Source of the DNA: CAIZGX01 sp046048875
Lineage (GTDB): Bacteria > Bacteroidota > Bacteroidia > Flavobacteriales_D > Sanyastnellaceae
NCBI GenBank assembly: GCA_046048875.1
Contig: JBJOFG010000001.1
Span: 1-64,000, forward strand
DNA length: 64,000 nucleotides
Reading direction: 5' to 3'
The notes beneath the pieces are model-generated. The model ran no database searches. It saw only the letters and a list, made by a program, of their open reading frames with translations, and had not been told where the DNA came from. Within the stretch, counting starts at the first letter, position 1. Every line of letters begins with the position of its first letter. Positions 8,904 to 17,994 of this stretch are shown piece by piece. The position numbers and the translations under genes were made by a program.

Positions 8904-9679
8904 AGTATTTCAATTATTTCTTTCGTTAACATATACGTTCCCACGGCCAGCAAAAGTACAACGAAGGACTTTCGTAAAATCGCGTCTGACCATTTTTTAG
9001 AGAGTAAAGTTCCAGCTATCACACCCACTACCGCAAGTCCTAAAAAAGGAAGAAGTATGGGAAAATTCAAGGTACTCAATTCCGAATAAGAAACCGCTAA
9101 TCCTGAAGCCGAGTTCAGGGTAATTACCACGAAGGTTGAAGCAATGGCCGCAGACATAGTTGTGTTGCGGTAAGCATAAATAGCAGGAACAATCAAGAAT
9201 CCTCCACCTACGCCAATGAGAGATCCCAAGACTCCAACAACAGCAGCGTTCAGAGCCAATGAGACAAGTCCTTTGCCTTTCGCCTTTTTCGGATTAAGCA
9301 ATTTGTAGGCGACAATGTACATAATGGTTACAAACAACAACAGCAAAATACTTTGGGTTGAAATCTTCCATCCGAACAACAAAAATTCCTTCGGTAAAAT
9401 GGGCAACACAAAGAATTTCGTTAGCGCTATGAAGAGCATCGAAACCGCAGCAAACAAGAGTGCCAAGCGCCATTCAATTTCTTTTCGACTTTGAATGCCG
9501 CCAACAATTGAACTGAAAAACAAGATGGCATATGATGAAACAACCGCTGATCTTAAATCGAATCCGAACAAATAAACCAGAATGGGAATGGTAAGAATAG
9601 CCCCGCCGCCGCCAAGAACGCCCAACACAAAGCCCATGAGCAGTGCTCCGAAAAATCCTAGGGCCATTGTTAGTTCCAT
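8900..9679 (-). CDS. TauE/SafE-family sulfite/anion exporter
   Basis: A 259-residue inner-membrane transporter. It shows about eight hydrophobic segments arranged as two repeats, each beginning with a Gly-rich stretch: GFVLGVLGGGGAILTIPIL near residue 16 and GVLGSLIGVGGGFLIVPAI near 148. This is the TauE/SafE (DUF81) hallmark. Members export sulfite, sulfoacetate or related anions. Its last codons overlap the start of the MBL/rhodanese gene (ATGA), so the pair is translationally coupled. The likely role is removing sulfite made by the dioxygenase (inference from context). Confidence 0.85.
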   Translation of the reverse strand: MELTMALGFFGALLMGFVLGVLGGGGAILTIPILVYLFGFDLRSAVVSSYAILFFSSIVGGIQSRKEIEWRLALLFAAVSMLFIALTKFFVLPILPKEFLLFGWKISTQSILLLLFVTIMYIVAYKLLNPKKAKGKGLVSLALNAAVVGVLGSLIGVGGGFLIVPAIYAYRNTTMSAAIASTFVVITLNSASGLAVSYSELSTLNFPILLPFLGLAVVGVIAGTLLSKKWSDAILRKSFVVLLLAVGTYMLTKEIIEIL

Positions 9680-9724
9680 AATGCAAAGATAAGGGGGTTC
9701 AATAAAGGCTTGAGGTGATGTTCG

Positions 9725-11341
9725 TCACGCAGGATTTCCGATGCGCATCAATCGCTTTGTATAATCGTGCTTCGGATGCAGAAATACATCTTCCGTGCTT
9801 CCTTGTTCCACCATCTCGCCTTTGCGCATAACCATAACGCGGTTACTCATGTGATACACAACAGGCATGTCGTGAGAGATGAATAAATAAGTTAAACCGA
9901 ACTCTTCCTTCAAATCGTTTAGCAAATTCAACACCTGTGCTTGAACGGAAACATCGAGCGCCGCAACGGCTTCATCGCAGATAATTAATTTCGGATTGGT
10001 GGCCAATGCGCGGGCAATGACAATACGCTGACGTTGTCCGCCTGAGAAATTGTGCGCGTAACGCTGCGCACTATCAGCGGGCATTCCAACAGCATTCAAT
10101 AAATATTCAACGCGTTTTTTTCGTTCCGAATTTGTACTTCCAATTTTATGAATGTGCAAAGGTTCGAGGAGCATGTCTTCAATTTTCAACTTCGGATTTA
10201 ACGAGGCAAACGGGTCTTGAAAAACCATTTGAATGTCTCTTCGAAATTTATTCGGGAAGGAGATATTCTTTCCTATCAACGGTTCATTTCCAAATAAAAC
10301 ACTTCCACTCGTTGGAGACAGCAAGCCCATAAGCATTCGACTTAACGACGTCTTTCCACAGCCACTTTCCCCAATTAATCCGAGGGTTTCACCTTGTTTA
10401 ATATCGAAGGAAATGTTGTTAACAGCAGGAAATGTTTGACCAGGATAAACCTTCGTTAATCCTTCAACATGCAATAAAATATTTTCGTTGGTCGAAAATG
10501 AATAGTGCTTTTCAACCCGATCATTTCCCAACGTAACCAAGCTCTTTCCCTTTGAAGTTTTGGTTGGTCTACACGCAAGTAATCCTTTTGTATAAGCGTG
10601 CTGTGGATTATTCAGCACCTCCGCTGCATTTCCTTGTTCAACAGCACTTCCAGACTTCATCACCACAATGAAATCTGCAATTTCTTTCACCACATGCAAG
10701 TCGTGTGAAATGAAAAGCACCGACATGTTGCGGCTGTTCTTCAATTTTTTAATGAGCTCTAAAATAGACGCTTGAACGGAAGGATCTAAAGCTGTAGTCG
10801 GTTCGTCTGCAATGAGCAATTGTGGCTCTGAAGCCAGCGCCATGGCAATCATAATGCGCTGACGCTGTCCGCCAGAAAACTCATGCGGATATTTCTTCAA
10901 AGCACCTTGCGGGTCGGGCATTTCAACTTCTTCCAACAAGGAAATCACCTTGCTCTTTCGCGCTTCTTTATTTTCATGTTGAAGGCATTCTTCCATTTGC
11001 TGCTGACACGTCATCGCTGGATTGAGGGCCGTCATGGGCTCTTGGAAAATCACTGCGATTTTCTTTCCACGCAGCGAAGAAAGAATTTCATCGGTAGGCT
11101 TTACGATTCTATCTTCCTTTCCAATTAATTCACTCGAAAGAAAAATCTCTCCAGAAGGAAAGGTTAAATTTTTTGTTGGAAGTAAACCCAATAGCGACAT
11201 GGCCGTCACTGATTTTCCACTTCCTGATTCGCCAACAACCGCGGTTATTTTACCCGGGAATAGCCCATAAGACAGGGCATTCACAACAACACGGTCGTTG
11301 AACGCAACGCTTAACTTCTGGATTTCCAACAAGGCCTTCAT
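9725..11341 (-). CDS. ABC transporter ATP-binding protein, two fused peptide-type ATPase domains
   Basis: A 538-residue protein made of two nucleotide-binding domains of the DppD/OppD and DppF/OppF type, as in GsiA and YejF. Domain 1 (about residues 1-255) has Walker A GESGSGKS, signature FSGGQRQRI and Walker B LLIADEPTT. Domain 2 (about 285-535) has GESGCGKT, FSGGQRQRI and LIICDEAVA. It would energise import of peptides or similar solutes. No permease or binding-protein gene is nearby, so the membrane partner must be elsewhere. The frame is open to an ATG at 11413, but the ATG ending at 11341 matches the family N-terminus (MKALLEIQKLSV). Confidence 0.88.
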   Translation of the reverse strand: MKALLEIQKLSVAFNDRVVVNALSYGLFPGKITAVVGESGSGKSVTAMSLLGLLPTKNLTFPSGEIFLSSELIGKEDRIVKPTDEILSSLRGKKIAVIFQEPMTALNPAMTCQQQMEECLQHENKEARKSKVISLLEEVEMPDPQGALKKYPHEFSGGQRQRIMIAMALASEPQLLIADEPTTALDPSVQASILELIKKLKNSRNMSVLFISHDLHVVKEIADFIVVMKSGSAVEQGNAAEVLNNPQHAYTKGLLACRPTKTSKGKSLVTLGNDRVEKHYSFSTNENILLHVEGLTKVYPGQTFPAVNNISFDIKQGETLGLIGESGCGKTSLSRMLMGLLSPTSGSVLFGNEPLIGKNISFPNKFRRDIQMVFQDPFASLNPKLKIEDMLLEPLHIHKIGSTNSERKKRVEYLLNAVGMPADSAQRYAHNFSGGQRQRIVIARALATNPKLIICDEAVAALDVSVQAQVLNLLNDLKEEFGLTYLFISHDMPVVYHMSNRVMVMRKGEMVEQGSTEDVFLHPKHDYTKRLMRIGNPA

Positions 11342-11484
11342 GGTATGCAAGATGAAAATTATTTCAGTTGGAAAGACATTGCGCCGTTGAAGAAATAAAC
11401 ATTTCGCTTGCAATAAACCTTTATGTATTTAGAGGGTCTAAATCCAAAATTGTGTAGTTTTAGTGAACCTTAAAATTTCCCGCC

Positions 11485-13029
11485 GTGAAAAAACTTGTAT
11501 TTCTATTTGCTGTTTTCTTCATTTCGAATAGTGCTTTTGCTCAAGTAACTTGGAGTGAAAACGTAGCTCCCATTTTGTTTGAACACTGCACCAAGTGTCA
11601 CCACGAGGGCGGCATCGGGCCTTCTTCATTCATGACCTATGACGACGCATACAACAGTCAGGCAAGTATTTTAGGCGCTATTACTTCCGGACAAATGCCG
11701 CCTTGGCCAGCCGATCCGAACTACCGTCATTTCGTTGGAGAAAATGTTTTAACACAAGCCGAAAAGCAAGCCATTGAAGATTGGATTGTTGGGGGCGCAT
11801 TAACAGGAGACCTAGCACTTGCACCCGCAGCACCTGTGTACAACAACAACACACAACTTCCGTCTGTGGATCAAACGTATCTAACACCCGATTATACAAG
11901 CCCCGCAACGAGCACAGATTATTACAGAACTTTTGTCATTCCTAGTGGATTAGCTCAGGACGGGTGGATCGATGGTATTGAAATCATTCCTGGAAATGCT
12001 GACATTGTCCACCACGTAGTGATATCCTATGATCCAACCGGGGCAGGGGCTACATTGGATGCAAATGATCCTGGAGATGGGTTTCAATCGAGCGGAGGAA
12101 GTCTTGTGAATGGTGCAAAATTCTTAGCGGCTTGGGCCCCTGGCGGAGGACCACTTTGGGTTCCGTTTGGCTTTGCACAACGACTTGAGGCGGGAGGAGA
12201 TTTCTTGGTTGAATTTCACTACCCGGCGGGAAGCCTTGGGCAAAGTGATCAATCTACCATTAACCTTCACTACTCCGATGATCCGACACCTCGCGAGGTT
12301 TGGTACAACCCAATTTTAAATCACGCTCCGGGCATTTTAGATCAGAACTTCTTATTCATCATGCCGAATCAAACAGCCACGTTCACTGAGACGTACACTG
12401 TTCCTGCTGAAGTAACATTGATTGGAACTTTTCCACACATGCACCTCATCGGAAGAAGTATAAGCAGTTGGGCAGAATTACCCGGCGGGGCTATTGAACC
12501 GCTCATCAGCATTCCCTCATGGGATTTCAATTGGCAGTTGAGTTATAACTATCCGCAATTGATTCATATTCCACAGAACACCAACCTTCGCGCTGAGGCT
12601 TTCTACGACAACACATCAGCGAACCCTTTCAACCCAAACAGCCCACCACAATTGGTAACTGCGGGGGAAGAAACGGGTGATGAAATGATGATTGTATTCT
12701 TCGCATATACTTATTACTTGCCTGGAGATGAAGACATTCTTGTAGAGCCTATCGTTAGCACCGAAGAACAGCACTTCGTTCACCAACAGTTCGACGTTTT
12801 CCCGAATCCAAACAATGGAACATTTAATGTTCAGACGTTTAATCAGCGCTACGACAGGGCCGTTGTAACCGTGACAGACATTAGTGGAAAAGTCGTGTAC
12901 GAATCGAAATGGAACATCCCTGGTGGTATGCATACACAAACTTTGGAACTTAATCTTCCAAAGGGTATTTATGTTTTACATGCTGAAGGACAAACCACTC
13001 ACGAAAGTGAGCGCTTCATTATTGAATAA
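11485..13029 (+). CDS. Secreted c-type heme / PHM-like copper monooxygenase-related protein with T9SS sorting domain
   Basis: A 514-residue exported protein. After a signal peptide (1-19) comes a small cytochrome c-like region with CTKCH (Cys35, Cys38, His39) and a candidate Met ligand at 71 (QMPPWPAD). The middle resembles copper type II ascorbate-dependent monooxygenases (peptidylglycine alpha-hydroxylating type). All the expected ligand positions are there: His176-His177, His245, His318 and His320 in PHMHLIG, and Met401 in GDEMM. The C-terminal 75 residues (from DVFPNPNNGTF at 437) form a type A T9SS sorting domain, so it should go to the cell surface or medium. The substrate is unknown. 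Its stop abuts the convergent PorV/PorQ-family gene. Confidence 0.78.
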   Translation: MKKLVFLFAVFFISNSAFAQVTWSENVAPILFEHCTKCHHEGGIGPSSFMTYDDAYNSQASILGAITSGQMPPWPADPNYRHFVGENVLTQAEKQAIEDWIVGGALTGDLALAPAAPVYNNNTQLPSVDQTYLTPDYTSPATSTDYYRTFVIPSGLAQDGWIDGIEIIPGNADIVHHVVISYDPTGAGATLDANDPGDGFQSSGGSLVNGAKFLAAWAPGGGPLWVPFGFAQRLEAGGDFLVEFHYPAGSLGQSDQSTINLHYSDDPTPREVWYNPILNHAPGILDQNFLFIMPNQTATFTETYTVPAEVTLIGTFPHMHLIGRSISSWAELPGGAIEPLISIPSWDFNWQLSYNYPQLIHIPQNTNLRAEAFYDNTSANPFNPNSPPQLVTAGEETGDEMMIVFFAYTYYLPGDEDILVEPIVSTEEQHFVHQQFDVFPNPNNGTFNVQTFNQRYDRAVVTVTDISGKVVYESKWNIPGGMHTQTLELNLPKGIYVLHAEGQTTHESERFIIE

Positions 13030-14121
13030 CTAGAGCGAAAACTTCAACGAGAAAACGTTGCTGTACAACACGTCGGAAGAATTTCCAACGTCGGTTAAGG
13101 CATAGTCAATAAACATTTTTCGAAGGCGAATTCCTATCCCAATATTTGGTTGATAGGTGATGTACTCTTCCTCGAAATCCTTTACTCGCTGGGCGTTTCC
13201 AACGCCAGCGCGGAAGAATATCGTGTTTGAATAGCCAACTTCCATTCCAACGTTGGGATCAATACTGAATACATTTCCAGAAACCAACGCATTGCGTTGT
13301 CCGTCTGTGGTGAAGGTGGCATTGCCTTCCACCAAAAAAGAAATTTTTTCCTTGTTGAATTTATATCCTGCACCTAGAATAGCTCTCGGTAACGCAATTT
13401 CTAATCCGTTTTGAGGAAGAGTATTTCCGGTTTGTTCGAAGACCGAAGTAGCCGTTGATCCTAAGCTAAAGGACCACGCGTTAAACGTTGAAGTTGCGTC
13501 GCGCACAACAGCACCCAAACACAAATGCTTCCCTTGGTACTGGGCACCTACATCGAATCCGAATCCGAATGAACGCGCGAAATCTCCGATCTGACGATAA
13601 ATAATCTTCGCGGTTCCACCAATGTTCACGCGACTTGCCCATGGCTTGTGAATGAAGGGAACTCCCTTCTTCGCATATGAAAATAAAAATGCGTAATCGG
13701 CTGCATTGAATGTTGTAACCCTTGAGTAGTCAATGTTTCCATTGGGGTCGTATAGATCCAGCGTATTCGGAATATCATCTATTCCAAATCGAATCAAAGA
13801 AAAAGAGGCCGCAGATGTTGAATCGAGACACTTTCCAACGGCTGCATAATCATACTTTGCAATTCCAGCAAAAGACTCGCTGTGCATCAAAGCGGCGTCT
13901 AACTTATTTCCTAGACCCAACAATCCCGCAGGATTCCAATAACCTGAGGTAACATCGTTCACACTACTCACTTGAGATTGCGACATGCCCATAGCTCGAG
14001 CACCAACTCCAATTTGTAAAAACTCATTCACATAAACCCGTGTTACCTGAGCCTGCATCAGCTGTGCAGAACACAAGAGCAAAACCAAAAGGCTAATTTT
14101 CGAAATGAAATTTTTATTCAT
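13030..14121 (-). CDS. PorV/PorQ-family outer membrane protein
   Basis: A 363-residue beta-barrel protein with a signal peptide (1-24). The N-terminus reads FLQIGVGARAMGMSQSQVSSVNDVTSGYWNPAGL, a pattern shared by the PorV/PorQ/UPF0164 family related to FadL-like barrels. In T9SS bacteria PorV helps deliver cargo to the surface attachment machinery, and PorQ is a paralogue; from sequence alone I cannot choose between them. The C-terminus ends in alternating strands and FSLKFSL. The gene converges on the T9SS cargo gene 11485-13029 with no bases between the stop codons. Confidence 0.75.
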   Translation of the reverse strand: MNKNFISKISLLVLLLCSAQLMQAQVTRVYVNEFLQIGVGARAMGMSQSQVSSVNDVTSGYWNPAGLLGLGNKLDAALMHSESFAGIAKYDYAAVGKCLDSTSAASFSLIRFGIDDIPNTLDLYDPNGNIDYSRVTTFNAADYAFLFSYAKKGVPFIHKPWASRVNIGGTAKIIYRQIGDFARSFGFGFDVGAQYQGKHLCLGAVVRDATSTFNAWSFSLGSTATSVFEQTGNTLPQNGLEIALPRAILGAGYKFNKEKISFLVEGNATFTTDGQRNALVSGNVFSIDPNVGMEVGYSNTIFFRAGVGNAQRVKDFEEEYITYQPNIGIGIRLRKMFIDYALTDVGNSSDVLYSNVFSLKFSL

Positions 14122-14159
14122 GAGCGTGGTTGAAACGAGAGTCTTCTCAGATTATTTCC

Positions 14160-14804
14160 TTACACCGAAATTACTTCTTCAACCACACTTGGAAGCTTGG
14201 CTTTCAAAAGATTCTCAATTCCACCTTTCAACGTTGCTGTTGAAGAAGGACAGCCTGCGCAAGACCCTTTCATTTCAACAAACACTTTCTTCTCTTCGTA
14301 GGCCACAAAATCAATTGCACCACCGTCTGCCTCTACAGCTGGACGAACGAACTCTTCCAACAACGCCATAATAGCATCGTCGTATTCAGAAGGCTTGAAC
14401 TTCGAACGATCAATACTTGATGGCGTTGAACCTCCCGCCTTCGCTTCTTCAATCATGCTTGCGCTTCTGCTCATGAGTTCTGCTGGAACCGTAGAAACTG
14501 CAATCTCATTATCCATAAGCCACTCGCGAACATATTCGCGCAGTTGCATCACAATCATGTCCCAATCGATAGTACCGTCTTTGGTAACAGTCACAAAATT
14601 GTGCGCAACAAAAACATTGGTTACAAATGGAAAATTGAAGAGCTCCTCTGCTAACGGCGATGAACCTGATGCTTCAGCCTTTGACTTATATTCAACTTGA
14701 AGTCCGCCGGTTAATAGCAAACGATCTGCAACGAACTTCATTGACGAAGGATTCGGAGTCATTTCAGCATAAACAGAGGTCGGAATTTTTTTTCTTTCGT
14801 TCAT
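14160..14804 (-). CDS. Nfu-type iron-sulfur cluster scaffold/carrier protein
   Basis: A 214-residue Nfu protein. The N-terminal Nfu_N domain (about residues 8-95) begins with YAEMTPNPSSMKFV, and the C-terminal NifU-like domain (about 130-212) has the cluster-binding motif GSCAGCPSS. Such proteins hold a [4Fe-4S] cluster between subunits and pass it to client enzymes. The frame extends upstream to an ATG at 14846, but the ATG ending at 14804 fits the family N-terminus. A perfect -7 element (14816-14809) lies only 4 bases before it, implying a nearly leaderless mRNA. The gene is divergent from the amidohydrolase gene at 14911. Confidence 0.88.
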   Translation of the reverse strand: MNERKKIPTSVYAEMTPNPSSMKFVADRLLLTGGLQVEYKSKAEASGSSPLAEELFNFPFVTNVFVAHNFVTVTKDGTIDWDMIVMQLREYVREWLMDNEIAVSTVPAELMSRSASMIEEAKAGGSTPSSIDRSKFKPSEYDDAIMALLEEFVRPAVEADGGAIDFVAYEEKKVFVEMKGSCAGCPSSTATLKGGIENLLKAKLPSVVEEVISV

Positions 14805-14808
14805 GACA

Positions 14809-14816
14809 CAAATGTA
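14809..14816 (-). promoter_or_regulatory. -7 element of the nfu promoter
   Basis: TACATTTG on the minus strand, an exact TAnnTTTG match, with TTG 23 bases further upstream. Transcription would start about at the ATG ending at 14804, which supports that start and predicts a leaderless or very short-leader mRNA. Confidence 0.4.
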
Positions 14817-14910
14817 ATTCCATTCAAGGAAAACATTTACAACCAATGTTCATTTGAATCCCACTATTTTTGTTTGAATCGTTCGTGAATTTTTCACTTC
14901 AACAAACAAC

Positions 14911-17900
14911 ATGAGAAAACTCTTGGTCTTCATTTTACTTGTATCGAATGGCATTGTTTCATTCGCGCAAGAAACCTTTCCGTTCAACGGCGTTCGTCCA
15001 AAAGACGTGAGTGCGTATGCGCTCACCAACGCAACGGTCTATTCCACTCCAGAAAATAAAATGGAAGGAGCAACCGTCATTATTGAAAAAGGAAAAATCA
15101 AAGCGGTTGGAAAGAACATACCCATTCCTGCCAATTGCGTAATCATTGACGCGACTGGCAAATTCATTTATGCAGGATTCGTTGATGCATTTTCGACCTA
15201 TGGAATTCCAAAAAAGCAAAATGACAATCATGGAGAAGAAACCGAAGACTCAGGAAAAAATGTTCTCGGTTGGAATGCCGCCATTCATCCGGAATACAAC
15301 GCTTCCATGCAACTTCAACACAACGAAGAAGATGCTGAAAGTTATCGCAATGCTGGAATAACCGCAGTGTGCTCGCACAAGGCAGACGGTATTTCACGAG
15401 GAACAGGAGCACTTGTTTCATTGGGTAATGAAATTCATGCAGATGTGATTAGCGCTGAAGCGGCAGCTTATTTCTCTTTCAACAAAGGAAGCAGTCCGCA
15501 ACAGTATCCGTCATCTATCATGGGTAGCATTGCGTTGCTTAGACAGACTTATTGCGATGCGAACTGGTATGCGAATTTGAAAGGCAGCGGAGAAACAAAT
15601 TTGACGCTTCGTGCTCTCAATGCAAACAACAGTCTTCCTCAAATATTCGAAGCGAACGACAAATGGAATATTCTTCGTGCAGATGCAGTAGGCGATGAGT
15701 TCGGCGTTCAATACCTTTTCAAAACAGGAGGAAATGAATACCAGCGCTTAGAAGAAATGAAAGGCACCAAAGGAAAATTCATTGTGCCTGTAAACTATCC
15801 GCAAGCCTTCGACGTGAGTGATCCTGCGAGCAACCGTTATATTTCAACAGCAGAATTGAAACATTGGGAATTGGCTCCATACAACCTTGCCTATTTGCAC
15901 AACGCGGGGATTGAATTCTGCATTACTGCAAGCGGACTTGAAGACAAAGGTCAACTGCTTGAAAACATTAAGACGGCCGTTGAAAACGGACTTCCTTCAA
16001 ACATTGCGTTGGCAGCATTAACAACTAGACCAGCACAATACCTAAACGCTCAAACCCGCGTAGGATCTATACTCGCGGGTTACGATGCCAACCTTGTGAT
16101 TACTAACAAAGAACTTTTCACCAACGATTCAAAGGTGCTTGAAACATGGGTGAATGGAAAGCCTTACTTCGTTTCATACGCCGAATCACTTTCACTTGAA
16201 GGGACATACACTGTGTCTGTTTTCGGAACTACGGTTCAAGCAGAAAGCAAGAAAGGTAAAGGAGAAGGTGTGGTGGTGACTTCTAAATTGAAAACAACTG
16301 ATGCGTTGAAAAAATTACACGAAGCGCTCGGATCAACCGCACAAGATTCAACTTTATTACAGTTGAAATTACAGTTAAAAGATGGTTTTCCAGTTGGAGA
16401 ATTAACGCTCGATAGCGCCGCATTCGTGCGTGTTTCAGGAAACATTCATTCAAAAGGAAAAGAGTTATCGTTAGACCTAACATCATTTGGAAAATCTACG
16501 CTTTCAATCAACGCAACCGTTGTGGCTCTTCCGAAAAAAGAAGAAGAAAAGAAAGGTGAAAAAGCAAAAACGATTCCTGGAGAAATTATTTATCCTTTCA
16601 CCGCTTACGGCAAGACTTCACTTCCGAAAAAAGAGAATGTTGTGTTTCGAAATGCAACGCTTTGGACGTGTGAAAACGGAAACATTCAAGAAGGTGATTT
16701 GTGGGTGAAAAACGGAAAGATTGCTGGCATAGGCGTAGACCTTAGCATTCCGAAGGGAGAGGTTGTTCAAGAAATAGATGCAAAAGGAAAACATATTTCT
16801 CCAGGTATTATTGACGAGCACAGTCACATTGCACTTTCCAGTGTGAATGAAGGAACGCAAGCGAGCAGCGCTGAGGTAGAAGAAGGAAGTGTTATTTATC
16901 CTGAAGATATTGATATCTACCGTCAGCTTTCTGGAGGAACCACCGCCTCACAATTGTTGCACGGAAGTGCAAATCCGATTGGCGGACAAAGCGCATTGGT
17001 GAAATTGCGATGGGGTGTTAGCGCAGAAGGAATGAAGATTGAAAACGCACCTGGCTTCATCAAATTCGCTTTGGGTGAAAACGTTAAGCAAAGCAATTGG
17101 GGCGATCGCGCAACCACTCGATTCCCTCAAACCCGTATGGGAGTAGAGCAAGTGTATTACGATCATTTCTATCGCGCATTGGAATACGGAAAGGCGTGGG
17201 ACAATTACAACGCGGCTTGCAAAAAAGTTAAGAAAGGTCTACCTATGCCTCTTGCGCCGCGTAGAGATCTAGAATTGGAAACCATTCTAGAAATTCTTCG
17301 CAAAGAAAGATTCATCACTTGTCACAGCTACGTGCAAAGCGAAATCAACATGCTCATGCATGTAGCAGATAGCTTCAACTTCAAAATAAACACCTTCACT
17401 CACATTCTTGAAGGCTATAAAGTCGCCGACAAAATGAAAGCACACGGAGCAGGTGCTTCTACATTCAGCGATTGGTGGGCCTACAAGGCCGAAGTGAAAG
17501 ACGCCATTCCGTACAACGCTGCGCTTATGTACGAGCAAGGAATTGTTGTGGCCATTAATTCCGACGATGCGGAAATGGGCGCACGCTTGAATCAAGAAGC
17601 TGGAAAAATTGTAAAGTACGGTGGCGTGCCCGCAGAGGAAGCTTTGAAAATGGTGACTTTAAATCCAGCTAAACTTCTTCACCTCGACGACCGCATGGGT
17701 TCGTTGAAAGTGGGCAAAGATGCCGACTTCGTAATTTGGAACAACGAACCGTTGAGTATTTATGCACGCGCTGAAAAGACATACATCGACGGTGCGTGTT
17801 ACTTCAACTTGGAAGAAGACGAAAAGGCGCGTGAAGCTTTCGCTGCTGAACGTGAGCGCATCATTCAAAAAATGGAAGCAGCTAAAAACGGGGGCGCTTC

Positions 17901-17988
17901 AACCAGAAAGCCACAACCAAAGACTCCACATCACTTCCATTGCGACAGCATGGACGAGACTTCAAAAGGTATTTTCATTAAAGAATAA
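14911..17988 (+). CDS. Secreted tandem amidohydrolase-family protein (one degenerate, one intact domain)
   Basis: A 1025-residue exported protein with a signal peptide (1-19) and two amidohydrolase-like halves. The first (about 35-420) has the small beta-sandwich start (ATVYSTPENKMEGATVIIEKGKI) but carries DAFSTYG at 92-98 where the HxH metal motif should be, so it looks inactive. The second (about 590-980) keeps the HxH motif in GIIDEHSHI (His637, His639) and an Asp in NSDDAEM, and resembles imidazolonepropionase-like hydrolases. A Lys-rich linker lies near 525-560 and the tail is charged. The substrate is unknown. The next gene, a related single-domain protein, follows after 6 bases. Confidence 0.82.
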   Translation: MRKLLVFILLVSNGIVSFAQETFPFNGVRPKDVSAYALTNATVYSTPENKMEGATVIIEKGKIKAVGKNIPIPANCVIIDATGKFIYAGFVDAFSTYGIPKKQNDNHGEETEDSGKNVLGWNAAIHPEYNASMQLQHNEEDAESYRNAGITAVCSHKADGISRGTGALVSLGNEIHADVISAEAAAYFSFNKGSSPQQYPSSIMGSIALLRQTYCDANWYANLKGSGETNLTLRALNANNSLPQIFEANDKWNILRADAVGDEFGVQYLFKTGGNEYQRLEEMKGTKGKFIVPVNYPQAFDVSDPASNRYISTAELKHWELAPYNLAYLHNAGIEFCITASGLEDKGQLLENIKTAVENGLPSNIALAALTTRPAQYLNAQTRVGSILAGYDANLVITNKELFTNDSKVLETWVNGKPYFVSYAESLSLEGTYTVSVFGTTVQAESKKGKGEGVVVTSKLKTTDALKKLHEALGSTAQDSTLLQLKLQLKDGFPVGELTLDSAAFVRVSGNIHSKGKELSLDLTSFGKSTLSINATVVALPKKEEEKKGEKAKTIPGEIIYPFTAYGKTSLPKKENVVFRNATLWTCENGNIQEGDLWVKNGKIAGIGVDLSIPKGEVVQEIDAKGKHISPGIIDEHSHIALSSVNEGTQASSAEVEEGSVIYPEDIDIYRQLSGGTTASQLLHGSANPIGGQSALVKLRWGVSAEGMKIENAPGFIKFALGENVKQSNWGDRATTRFPQTRMGVEQVYYDHFYRALEYGKAWDNYNAACKKVKKGLPMPLAPRRDLELETILEILRKERFITCHSYVQSEINMLMHVADSFNFKINTFTHILEGYKVADKMKAHGAGASTFSDWWAYKAEVKDAIPYNAALMYEQGIVVAINSDDAEMGARLNQEAGKIVKYGGVPAEEALKMVTLNPAKLLHLDDRMGSLKVGKDADFVIWNNEPLSIYARAEKTYIDGACYFNLEEDEKAREAFAAERERIIQKMEAAKNGGASTRKPQPKTPHHFHCDSMDETSKGIFIKE

Positions 17989-17994
17989 ACGAAC

